From NCBI GenBank assembly GCA_902168115.1, contig CABHPB010000082.1:1-64000 (forward strand): a stretch of 64,000 nt of DNA. Reading direction: 5' to 3'. Of the stretch, positions 52,057 through 60,094 are shown in pieces; positions within the stretch are counted from its first letter, which is position 1; every line of letters begins with the position of its first letter. The notes under the pieces were generated by a model. It made no database searches and had not been told where the DNA came from. It was given only the letters and a program-made list of their open reading frames with translations. This stretch comes from an uncultured Methylopila sp. Lineage in GTDB: Bacteria > Pseudomonadota > Alphaproteobacteria > Rhizobiales > Methylopilaceae. The position numbers were made by a program, and so were the translations under genes.

Positions 52057-52094
52057 GCAAGTCACGTCCTCCGGCCTTGCCGGGGGACGCTTGC
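52057..52094 (+). terminator. Strong hairpin after the Rmf-like gene
   Basis: GTCCTCCGGC (52066-52075) pairs with GCCGGGGGAC (52079-52088) around CTT with one G-U pair, extended by GCAAG (52057-52061) with CTTGC (52090-52094). No U-tract follows, so rho-independent termination is uncertain. The sequence resembles the second hairpin of the repeat at 49118-49197 and may be a degenerate member of that family. Confidence 0.5.
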
Positions 52095-52144
52095 ATGACC
52101 CCTGTCATGGACCGGACGCCGAAGTTCCTGCTACGTTCCGGCTA

Positions 52145-52858
52145 ATGATTCTCTCAGCCCTCCTTCGCGCCGACGAGATCGAGCCGACGCTCAGCGTCTG
52201 CGGCGTCGCGCTCGTCGCCCATCCGGCGGGCGCCCTCTACGATCCAGCGTCGGGCGCACTGGTGGTGGCGGACCTCCATCTGGAGAAGGGCTCGAGCTTC
52301 GCGCGGCGCGGGCAGATGCTGCCGCCCTACGACACGGCGACCACGCTCGGGCGGCTCGCACGGCTGGTCGACGTCTACCGCCCCCGCGCCGTGATCGCGC
52401 TCGGCGACAGTTTTCACGACCGCGGCGGCCCCGCCAGGCTGACGGAGGCCGACCGCAGCGCGCTCGCCGCGCTCCAGCGCGGCCGCGACTGGATCTGGAT
52501 TTCCGGCAATCACGACCCCGAGCCTCCGGCCGGCTGCGGCGGCGAGGCGAGCGCCGAGGCGACGCTCGGCTCGCTCACGCTGCGGCACGAGCCGTCCAAG
52601 GGAGCGCGGCAGGGCGAGGTCGCCGGCCATCTGCATCCCGTCGCAAAGATCGCCGTGCGCGGGCGGGGCCTCCGCCGCCGCTGCTTCGCGACCGACGGGG
52701 CGCGCATCGTGCTGCCGGCCTTCGGGGCCTATGCGGGCGGGCTGAACGTTCGGGACGCGGCCTTCGGCGGCCTGTTCGCGCCGGGCGCGCTCACGGCCTG
52801 GATGCTCGGGGAGACCGGCGTCTACGCCATCGCGGGCGGCGCTCTGCGGCCCGACTGA
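52145..52858 (+). CDS. pdeM: Ligase-associated DNA damage response endonuclease PdeM (metallophosphoesterase)
   Basis: The 237-residue calcineurin-like phosphoesterase carries its metal-binding motifs in order: VADLHLEKG (D-x-H), ALGDSFHD (GDxxHD), SGNHDPEP (GNHD) and the late VAGHLHPVAK (GHxH). In the ligase-associated system this Mn-dependent enzyme has endonuclease/phosphodiesterase activity. ATG 52145 gives a normal N terminus (ILSALLRADEIEPTLSVCGV), and the upstream part of the frame overlaps the hairpin region. It is the last gene of the repair island in this window, convergent with the PagL-like gene 43 bases on. Confidence 0.93.
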   Translation: MILSALLRADEIEPTLSVCGVALVAHPAGALYDPASGALVVADLHLEKGSSFARRGQMLPPYDTATTLGRLARLVDVYRPRAVIALGDSFHDRGGPARLTEADRSALAALQRGRDWIWISGNHDPEPPAGCGGEASAEATLGSLTLRHEPSKGARQGEVAGHLHPVAKIAVRGRGLRRRCFATDGARIVLPAFGAYAGGLNVRDAAFGGLFAPGALTAWMLGETGVYAIAGGALRPD

Positions 52859-52901
52859 CGCCGCGGCCGGCCCGGCGGAGGCGCCGGGACCTCGCGTCAG
52901 T

Positions 52902-53606
52902 TCACCAGTGGTAGCGCAGGCCGACCGTCTGGTACTGCGAGCCGCCGCCGGTGTTGTTGAACACGCCGAGATTGCCGCCGGAACGATGGTGGAAGCGGAA
53001 CACGAGGTCCAGGTTCGGCTGGCTCGGAAGTCCGAAGGTGATCTCGGGCGAGAGATAGTGCAACACTTCCGAGGTGTGGCCCGGCGACTTCAGCCGCTCC
53101 CAGCGCGAGACGTCGGTGGCGTAGTTGACGCCGGTCGACAGCGCGACGGAGGTGCGGATGTAGTCGTTCCAGGGGAACTTCTTCCACCGGCCGTAAAGCG
53201 CGCCCCAGAACTCCCATTCGTCCTGGCCGCCGAAGCGCTTGCCGATGCCGACCTCGGTCTCGAAGGCGAAGTAGTCCTCGTAAGTCAGGATCTCGCGGCT
53301 CAGCGAGCCGGACACCAGCGTCGAGTCTTTCGTGTGCCACTGCCACGGCGGGTTCTCGTAGCGCAGGAAGATGCTCGACATCGTGGTCGAGATGTAGCGG
53401 CCCACATAGACCGTGCCGGCGCAATGGCCGTCGCAGGGTGTGAAGGGGTTGATGAAACGCCAGCCGCTCTCGATCGGCGCCGTCGCCTGGACCGCCGGAT
53501 CGGGCTGGTAAACGTCGGCGGCCTGCGCGGAAGACAAGCCGATAATGGCGGCAGAAAAGAACGCCGCCGCACCGATCACGCCGCGCGCGGCAGCAAGAAA
53601 TGTCAT
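52902..53606 (-). CDS. PagL-like outer-membrane beta-barrel (lipid A deacylase candidate)
   Basis: The 234-residue protein has a signal peptide (cut near SSAQA-AD) and an amphipathic beta-strand pattern ending in Trp (VGLRYHW), typical of outer-membrane barrels. The FRFHHRSGG segment has the H-x-S pair (His208 and Ser210 counting from a GTG one codon upstream) of PagL-type 3-O-deacylases, and the spacing to the terminal strand fits. If active it would remove an acyl chain from lipid A. Overall similarity to PagL is low, so the enzyme call is tentative. A Cys pair (CDGHC) near the N terminus is unusual for the family. Confidence 0.55.
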   Translation of the reverse strand: MTFLAAARGVIGAAAFFSAAIIGLSSAQAADVYQPDPAVQATAPIESGWRFINPFTPCDGHCAGTVYVGRYISTTMSSIFLRYENPPWQWHTKDSTLVSGSLSREILTYEDYFAFETEVGIGKRFGGQDEWEFWGALYGRWKKFPWNDYIRTSVALSTGVNYATDVSRWERLKSPGHTSEVLHYLSPEITFGLPSQPNLDLVFRFHHRSGGNLGVFNNTGGGSQYQTVGLRYHW

Positions 53607-53713
53607 CACTTTGGCGAGTCCCCTCGAACGCCGGTCATGCCGCCATTGAGGCGGACGCTATCAGCTAGTGCTTACGGAACCAAGTTCGGCCGCATTCCAC
53701 GCACGTTCGCCGC

Positions 53714-54208
53714 TCAAGAAACCCAGATCTGTTGCGACGCGATGACAGCGCCGGCCGCCACCGTCGCGATCGTCGCGAGCGCGGCGAGCAGTAGCCGCAG
53801 CCGGCCATACCAACGTGGCGCGGCGAATCGGCTCGACCACAACCCGTCGGCGATCCCGTGCGCAGCGAGCCCCGCGCCGAGCATGAACAGTCCCGACGCG
53901 CCCCCCACGAGCAGCGCGCCCCAGGCCCAGAGCGGAGGCGCCATCGCCGCGACGAAAAGTCCGCGACGCGTCTCGGCGTTCGGATGCCGCAGCGCCAGCC
54001 CCCAATGCGCGCCGCCAAGGAAGGACAGGATCGTCGCGCCGTATCCGAGCAGGGCCGTCGCGGCGTCGAGCCCGAAGAGGTCGCGTCCGTGCAGGGCGAT
54101 CGCGAGGGCGAGGCCGATGAAGGGGATCAGTCCGAGCAGGCCGAGCCAGAGCGGAAGCGCCGGGATCTCGGCGTCGTCGCGAATCGGCTCGGACGCGATC
54201 AGTGTCAT
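53714..54208 (-). CDS. DUF3429 family membrane protein
   Basis: The 164-residue protein has four to five hydrophobic helices (LPLWLGLLGLIPFIGLALAIAL, ATALLGYGATILSFLGGAHWGLAL, PLWAWGALLVGGASGLFML and a C-terminal helix). The YGATILSFLGGAHWGLAL segment is the signature of DUF3429, a family of unknown function. I start at ATG 54208, whose peptide begins MTLIASEPIRDD; upstream codons in the frame are a shadow of the next gene. Nothing is known to me of its role. It lies downstream of the sulfite-exporter pair but with a 35-base gap. Confidence 0.8.
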   Translation of the reverse strand: MTLIASEPIRDDAEIPALPLWLGLLGLIPFIGLALAIALHGRDLFGLDAATALLGYGATILSFLGGAHWGLALRHPNAETRRGLFVAAMAPPLWAWGALLVGGASGLFMLGAGLAAHGIADGLWSSRFAAPRWYGRLRLLLAALATIATVAAGAVIASQQIWVS

Positions 54209-54243
54209 CGTTCGGCGCCTCGGCGAAGCGGCGGGAGCGGATG

Positions 54244-55026
54244 TCAGTCCCGCCGGAAGATAACGCTCGCGAGCCAGCCGGACAGCAGCGCGAGCGCGAC
54301 CGCAGCCAGACCATAGGCGAGGCGCTGGTCCTCGGCGAGACCCGCCACCCGCGCCTCGAAGTTGGACTTCACCACCTGGAAGGAGGTGGTCTCCCGCGCG
54401 AGCGTCTCGCCGCCCTGCATCAGGCGCACCTCGACGTCGAATGTCCCGAACGGGACGTTCGGCGGCAGCGCGATCTCGCCCTGGAACAGCGAGGCGCCGA
54501 TGAAGTCGACGCCGCGCGGGTCCTCCCGCCACAGCCGCCGGCCCTCCTGCAGCCGGCGAAGCGCGGCGACGAAGGCGGCGTCCTCGCCCGTCAGCTTCTC
54601 GCCGGCCCCGGCGATCCGGCGCTCAGCCGCGGCCTCGAGGCCGAGGTCCTCGTGCTTCAGCGTCTCGGGATCGGCGATCTCGGCGACGGGCCGGTTCGTC
54701 AGCACGGCGAGGAAGGTCGGCGCGCGGACGAAGTCGCGCCCCTCGCGGTTGATCCACATGCCGAGGGTGCGGGTCTTCTCGCGGACGTCGATCGTCTCGA
54801 GCGGACCGCGCACTGTGACGACGAGGTCGTAGGGTCCGGGGGGACGCACCTCGCCGTCCTTGTCGAGCGCCGCGCCGAACACGGTGATCGAGCCGCCCTG
54901 GTAGTTCGAGGCGATCACGACCTCGCGCGACGACAGCGACACGATCAGCCCGTCCGCGCGCGCCGCCGATGCGCCGGCCGCGAGGGCCAGTCCGACCGAA
55001 ATGAGCGGAAGGCGGAGCCGGCTCAT
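54244..55026 (-). CDS. TIGR02186 family periplasmic protein
   Basis: The 260-residue protein has a signal peptide (ALAAGASAARA), a periplasmic beta-rich domain and one C-terminal transmembrane helix (LAYGLAAVALALLSGWLASVIF) with a short basic tail. SSREVVIASNYQGGSITVFGA and TRTLGMWINREG are characteristic of this alphaproteobacterial family, which nearly always follows a TauE/SafE permease, as here. It is probably an accessory to sulfite or sulfonate export. The ATG overlaps the TauE stop (ATGA). Confidence 0.9.
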   Translation of the reverse strand: MSRLRLPLISVGLALAAGASAARADGLIVSLSSREVVIASNYQGGSITVFGAALDKDGEVRPPGPYDLVVTVRGPLETIDVREKTRTLGMWINREGRDFVRAPTFLAVLTNRPVAEIADPETLKHEDLGLEAAAERRIAGAGEKLTGEDAAFVAALRRLQEGRRLWREDPRGVDFIGASLFQGEIALPPNVPFGTFDVEVRLMQGGETLARETTSFQVVKSNFEARVAGLAEDQRLAYGLAAVALALLSGWLASVIFRRD

Positions 55027-55940
55027 GCGCGCTCCGTCTGGGAGATCGAGAACGGCTCGTCGGGCTCGATCACGAGATCGGCGAGGAAGCGCCCGGCGAC
55101 GACGAGCAGCATCACGGCGAGCAGCAGCCTGAGGCGCTGCCCGGAGAGCTTCTGTCCCACCCGCACGCCGAACTGGGAGCCGATCGAGCCGCCGATCATG
55201 AGCAGGATCGCGAGCACGATGTCGACCGAGGCGTTGGTCGTCGCGTGCATCACGGTCGAGGCCAGCATCGTGACCAGGATCTGGAACAGCGAGGTTCCCA
55301 CCACCACGGCGGTCGGCACGCGGAACACGTAGACCAGCGCCGGCACCAGCAGGAAGCCGCCGCCGACGCCCAGCACGGCGCCAGCGAAGCCGATGAACGC
55401 GCCGAGCCCCGCGAGCGGGATCGCGCTCGCATGGATCATCGAGCGGCGGAAGCGGAGCTTGAGCGGAAAACGGTCGAAGAAGCGGCGGGTCGGGGTGCGG
55501 CGCGGGCGCGGCTTCGGCGCCCGGTCGAGATTGGAGCGCACCGACTCCACCAGCATCAGCCCGCCGATGGTCCCGAGCATCAGCACGTATGAAACCGCGA
55601 TGAAGGCGTCGAGCTGGCCGGCCGCCCGGAGGGAGTTGAAGAAGGCGACGCCGACGGCGCTGCCGAAGACGCCGCCGACGAGCAGCACGGCGCCGAGCTT
55701 GAAGTCGATCGCCCGCCGTCGCCAGTAGGCCAGCACGCCCGTGAAGGCGGAGGCCGCGATCTGCGGCGCCTCGGAGGCGACCGCGACGGCCGTCGGCACG
55801 CCGATGAAGATCAGCAGCGGGGTCATCAGGAAGCCCCCGCCGACGCCGAACATGCCGGAGACGAAGCCCACGGCGAGGCTCATCGCGAGCACGAGCAGCA
55901 CGTCGACGGGCAGTTCCGCGATCGGGAGATAGATCTGCAT
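55023..55940 (-). CDS. TauE/SafE family sulfite exporter
   Basis: The 305-residue membrane permease has two internally repeated halves, each with the glycine-rich GxxGxGGGFLMTPLLI / GAVLGVGGGFLLVPALVY motif (about 30-50 and 190-215), and about eight helices. Members export sulfite, sulfoacetate or related anions. A basic loop in the middle (APKPRPRRTPTRRF) joins the halves on the cytoplasmic side. It forms a two-gene unit with the TIGR02186 protein downstream. The actual substrate is not determinable. Confidence 0.93.
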   Translation of the reverse strand: MQIYLPIAELPVDVLLVLAMSLAVGFVSGMFGVGGGFLMTPLLIFIGVPTAVAVASEAPQIAASAFTGVLAYWRRRAIDFKLGAVLLVGGVFGSAVGVAFFNSLRAAGQLDAFIAVSYVLMLGTIGGLMLVESVRSNLDRAPKPRPRRTPTRRFFDRFPLKLRFRRSMIHASAIPLAGLGAFIGFAGAVLGVGGGFLLVPALVYVFRVPTAVVVGTSLFQILVTMLASTVMHATTNASVDIVLAILLMIGGSIGSQFGVRVGQKLSGQRLRLLLAVMLLVVAGRFLADLVIEPDEPFSISQTERA

Positions 55941-56039
55941 GCGCGTCCGGACGCCGGCCTGCGACCTGAAGTTCGGCCGGAAGCTTTCAAGAGGCGTCAG
56001 GCGCGGCCGCGGTCAAGTCCGCCGGTCGCCGCGCCCGGT

Positions 56040-59000
56040 TCAGCGCGAGGCGGTCCGGGCCCCGGTCTCGCTGCGCGCAGTCGCCCGGTCCCAGCCGCCG
56101 GCCGGCGTCTCGGGATCGTTCGCGGCCGGATCGACCGGCTTCGGCTGGAACGACGCGATGGCGGCCTTTGCGACGCCGATGGAGGCGCCGAGCGCCTTGC
56201 CCACCTCGTCGCGCTTCTTCGCGGCGTCCTGGTCGCCCTGGTCCGCGGCGACGGAGAACCACTTGTAGGCCTCGACGAGGTCGCGCTTGCCGCCGAGACC
56301 GCGCGCCTGGAGCACGGCGAGATTGTAGGCGCTGTCTTCGAGGCCGCGTTCGGCGGCCATCCGGAACCAGACGATCGCCGCGTTGTAGTCGGGCTTGCCG
56401 AGGCCGCCCTCGGCGTGGACGACGCCGAGATTGTGCATGGCCCGGACGTTGCCGGAGGCGGCGGCCTGCTCGTACCAGCGGCGGGCGGCCGCGACGTCGC
56501 GCGTCACGCCGCGCCCCTTCTCGTAGAGGCTGCCGAGCCGGTGCTGCGCGGGCGCGGAGCCCTGCGCGGCGGCCTTTTCGAACCAGCGCGCCGCCGCGGC
56601 GGCGTCGGCCGGAACGTTGCGGCCGTCGAGCAGCCGGTCTCCGACCTCGAGCTCGGCGGCGGCGTCCCCGGCCCGGGCGCGGGACTTCAGCGTCGCTCCG
56701 CCGATCTCTTCCGGCAGGGCGGACGGATCGCGCGAGATCGAACCCGTGACGGCCGGCTCGGCGGCCTTCCAGTCCGTGCGGGACTTGGCGGCGGCGGCGC
56801 CCGCCTCGGCGAAGGCGAAGTTGGTCAGATCGCGCGCCGGGGCCTTGGGCGGCGTCGCCTGGTCGCGGGCGGCGGCCGGCGGCGTCGCCGCGGCCACGCT
56901 GGCGGAAGGCGCATCGGCCGAGGGCTCGTCGGGCGCACGGGCGAGGTCGGCGTCGATCCGCTCGTCCTGGACGGGCTCCGCGCGAGCTTCCTTGGAGGGC
57001 GCCGCAGCGGCGGGCGCGATCCGCGGCTCTTCGGCCGGCGCGAGACGCGATTGCGGCGCGGGCGGGGCCGGCTGCTCCGCCGGCTCCGGATCGCCGGACA
57101 TCCCGCTCGCCACGTAGAGCGCCGAGAACACGATCAGCATCGCCGCGACGCCGAGCAGCAGGGGCCGCTTGCGCTGCTTCAGAAGTCCCAGCGCGCCGGC
57201 GAAGGGCGCCGGCTTGCGGGCCTCGCCCGCCTCCGGCAGAGGCTCCGCCAGCGGCTCGGGGGCGCCCTGCATCGTCGCGCGCCGCGCCGAGGCGATCAGC
57301 GAGGCGGCAGACTGGGCGGCGGGAGCGGCCGGCTGATGCTCTGCGCGCGGAAGGCCCGCGCCGGGCTCGATCGGATCGTCCGGACCGAAATCGCCGAGAT
57401 CGGAGCGGAACGTCGGGGCGTCGTCGACGCCGAGCGAGGGGCGGACCGGGGCCGTCGGCTCCTCGGCGATCTCCTCCATCGCGCGGCGCGCCGCCGCGCG
57501 CGCGACCTCCGTCGCGTTCTCCACCCGCGGCTCGGAGTCGCGACCGAAGCGGCGGCGCGGCTCGAACGGCTCTGCAACTTCGGCGTAGGCGGGGGCCGGC
57601 TGGTTCTCGAGACGGTCGAGCATGCGCTCGAGCGTCGAACGGACGGCGTCGAGCGCGTCGGCCGCGCGCCGCTCGCTCTGCGCGGACGACGCCCGCATGT
57701 CGGCCAGCGCCGAAGCGAGTTCGCTTTCGAGCCGGCCGCCGGACTGGTCGGCCTCGAGCATGCTCCGCGCGGCGTTCACGGCCGTCTCGGTCGCATGAGC
57801 CCCCAGATCGGCGCAGCTGCGCTCGATCCTGGAGGCGAGGCCGCCGAAGGCCTCGTGCAGGTCTTCGAGGCGCTCGCCGTTGCGCGTGAGGCTCTCGACG
57901 ATCTTGGCGACTTCGGCCTCGAGCGCCCCTGCGTTCTCCGAGGGCGCAGCGGCCGTCAGCATCTGCTCGGCGATCGCGCGGACGGATTCCTCGACCTGCT
58001 CGAAGGCGGCGCCCCGCGCGCGCGTCGCCGCCGCCATGGTGTCGAAGCGCTCGCCGAGCTGCTCGATCCGGGCGGTGACGTCCTCGATCCGGGCGCCCGC
58101 GCCGTCCTGGCGATCGGACTCGAGATGTTCGGCGAGCTGCTCGATCCGCGACGACAGCTCGTCGAGGCCGATCGCCACGGGCGCGCTGCGCTCTTCGGCG
58201 ATACGGGCGGTCAGCGCCTCGATCCGGCGGCTCAGGTCGTCGAAGGCTTCGGGCCGCCGCGCGGCGAAGGACGAGATCTTCTCGTCGAGAGAGTCGATGC
58301 GGCGACCGAGCCCCTCGAACATTTCGGGGCGCGCGGCGGCGGCGATCTCGTCGCGTAGCGCGTCGGTCAGCCAGCCCGCCTCTTCTTCACGGCGCGCGGC
58401 CATGCCGGCGATCTTGTGATCGATCGAGTCGATCCGGCGACCCAGGCCCTCGAACGCCTCGGGCCGGGCGACGGCGGCGATCTTGCCGTCGAGCGCCTCG
58501 ACCTTGCCGGCGAGGCCCTCAACCGCCTTGAGCGCGGGGCCGATCGCGGAGCGCGACTTCAGGCCTTCCGTCAGGGCGTCGATCTGGCGGCCGAGGTCGC
58601 TCACCGCTTCAGCCCGCGGCAGTCCGTCGAGTTCGGTGCGGATGGTGGCGTTGATGCGCTCCAGCGCCACGTCGCGGGCGGCGGTGGCGTCGGCGATGGC
58701 GGCGATGCGGCCGTCGAGCGCATGGACGCGGCCGGCGAGGCCGACGACCGCCTCGCGGGTCGGCGCGATCGCGGCTTCCTGCGCGTCGAGGCGCATGATC
58801 AGCGTCTGGATTTCGCCGGCGACCGCGTCCACCGCGGACAGGCGCGGGAAGTGGTCGAGTTCGCCGCGGATGTCCTCGACGCGACGCGCGAGCGCCTCGA
58901 CCGCGCTTGCGTTGCGGGGGCCGATCGCGTCGAGCCTCGTCGAAATCGAATGCAGCTCTTCGGCGAGCCTTGTGATCATCTGCGGGCTCGCCGCCTCCGA

Positions 59001-59879
59001 CCGCATGCGGTCGACTTCGGTGACGAGCTGGTCGATCGCCGACAGAGAGTCGCGGTCGAGGCGCGCCGGCCGGTCTTCCGTCAGGCGCTGGGCGAGATCG
59101 GACATCTCGCGGGTCATCCGGTCGATCTCGGCGCGCGTCGGCAGGTCGGCGACCGAATTGCCGAGACGGTCGATCTCGCCACGAAGCTCGCGCAGCGCCG
59201 CCGACGGAATCGGCTCAGGCGCGGGCGCCGGACGCGCGGCGGCCTGGTAGCGGTAGGACTTGGGGGCGTCCGACGAAGGAGCCGCAGCCTGCCGTGGCGC
59301 AGGTTCGGACCGGCGCGCAGGCGCCTCGGCGCGTGACCTCGGCGCCGCGGGCTCGGGCTCGGTGTCGAGCGCCTTCTGGCGCGCGGAGATCTCCGCAAGC
59401 GCGGAACGGAGCGAGGAGACGGGCGCCTCGGGCCTCGGCGCGGGCCGCGCCGGCTCGGGGCTCGGGCGCGGTTCGGGCGCACGACGCTCGGCCGGGCGGG
59501 AGTCAGGCAGGATGCGGGCGAACTCGGCGATGCTGCGCTCCAGCTCGCCGAGCTCCGGCGACTGCGCGCGCGCATCCCTGCGCGGCTGAGCGGAAGCCGG
59601 CCGGTCGCGACGGCGATCGTCGTCGGCGCGCGGGTCGGGTCGGGCGGAGCGGCGCTCCTCGGACAGCCGCGCGAAACCCTCCAGCGCGCTCGTCAGCCGC
59701 TCGCCGGGATCGATCTCGCTTCGCGCCAGCAGGTCGACCAGACGTTCGAGCTCGTCCGGCGCGGGGTCGCCCGCGCGCCGCGCCTCGGCCAGACGGTCGG
59801 CGAGGTCCGCCAGTCGCCGGTCAGAGCCGCGATCGGGGGAACGTCCGGCGCCTTTCGCCCAGGAGTCGCTCACGCTCAT
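56040..59879 (-). CDS. PodJ-like polarity protein: coiled coil, one TM, SEL1 repeats
   Basis: The 1279-residue protein has an acidic/Arg/Pro-rich disordered N terminus (1-220), a long coiled-coil region (225-780) with a repeated R-P-E-x-F-x-x-L-x-R-R-I-D-S/A-x-D/T-x-K/R-I unit, a single transmembrane helix (about 930-950, LLLGVAAMLIVFSALYVASG), a Pro/Ala linker, and about four SEL1 repeats (1100-1235; GDAAAELEVGDRL, GSAPAQHRLGSLYEKG, GNVRAMHNLGVVHAEG, GLEDSAYNLAVLQARG). This order matches PodJ-type pole organelle factors. ATG 59879 has GAGGTG 8 bases upstream. It probably marks one cell pole. Confidence 0.85.
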   Translation of the reverse strand: MSVSDSWAKGAGRSPDRGSDRRLADLADRLAEARRAGDPAPDELERLVDLLARSEIDPGERLTSALEGFARLSEERRSARPDPRADDDRRRDRPASAQPRRDARAQSPELGELERSIAEFARILPDSRPAERRAPEPRPSPEPARPAPRPEAPVSSLRSALAEISARQKALDTEPEPAAPRSRAEAPARRSEPAPRQAAAPSSDAPKSYRYQAAARPAPAPEPIPSAALRELRGEIDRLGNSVADLPTRAEIDRMTREMSDLAQRLTEDRPARLDRDSLSAIDQLVTEVDRMRSEAASPQMITRLAEELHSISTRLDAIGPRNASAVEALARRVEDIRGELDHFPRLSAVDAVAGEIQTLIMRLDAQEAAIAPTREAVVGLAGRVHALDGRIAAIADATAARDVALERINATIRTELDGLPRAEAVSDLGRQIDALTEGLKSRSAIGPALKAVEGLAGKVEALDGKIAAVARPEAFEGLGRRIDSIDHKIAGMAARREEEAGWLTDALRDEIAAAARPEMFEGLGRRIDSLDEKISSFAARRPEAFDDLSRRIEALTARIAEERSAPVAIGLDELSSRIEQLAEHLESDRQDGAGARIEDVTARIEQLGERFDTMAAATRARGAAFEQVEESVRAIAEQMLTAAAPSENAGALEAEVAKIVESLTRNGERLEDLHEAFGGLASRIERSCADLGAHATETAVNAARSMLEADQSGGRLESELASALADMRASSAQSERRAADALDAVRSTLERMLDRLENQPAPAYAEVAEPFEPRRRFGRDSEPRVENATEVARAAARRAMEEIAEEPTAPVRPSLGVDDAPTFRSDLGDFGPDDPIEPGAGLPRAEHQPAAPAAQSAASLIASARRATMQGAPEPLAEPLPEAGEARKPAPFAGALGLLKQRKRPLLLGVAAMLIVFSALYVASGMSGDPEPAEQPAPPAPQSRLAPAEEPRIAPAAAAPSKEARAEPVQDERIDADLARAPDEPSADAPSASVAAATPPAAARDQATPPKAPARDLTNFAFAEAGAAAAKSRTDWKAAEPAVTGSISRDPSALPEEIGGATLKSRARAGDAAAELEVGDRLLDGRNVPADAAAAARWFEKAAAQGSAPAQHRLGSLYEKGRGVTRDVAAARRWYEQAAASGNVRAMHNLGVVHAEGGLGKPDYNAAIVWFRMAAERGLEDSAYNLAVLQARGLGGKRDLVEAYKWFSVAADQGDQDAAKKRDEVGKALGASIGVAKAAIASFQPKPVDPAANDPETPAGGWDRATARSETGARTASR

Positions 59880-59985
59880 TGGCTTCACCTCGAGCGCCTC
59901 GACGGAATCTTCCGCGAGGTCGGTTCGATCTGGCGACGCGACGCGCCGTCGACCATCGCCGACTTTTTACCGACAGGGTAAACAA

Positions 59986-59997
59986 CCGGTTAACCGG
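59986..59997. promoter_or_regulatory. 12-bp perfect palindrome between divergent genes
   Basis: CCGGTTAACCGG lies midway between the PodJ-like and NdvA-like genes in the AT-richer centre of the gap (59970-60030). It could be an operator. GGTTAACC also contains the TTAACC half-site recognised by CtrA, a plausible regulator for a polarity gene, but the canonical TTAA-N7-TTAA spacing is absent. Confidence 0.35.
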
Positions 59998-60094
59998 ACC
60001 CGGATTTCGTAAGGGTTTCTTAGCCGAGGTTACCGAGACCCTTCTTCGCCCCAAGGGGTGGCGAAGGCGCGCGCGATGCGCCAAAACACGGCTC

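Noticed and set aside
59970-60000. CtrA binding site in the PodJ-like promoter
   Set aside because: Only the TTAACC half is present; the full TTAA-N7-TTAA spacing is missing, so I report only the palindrome.
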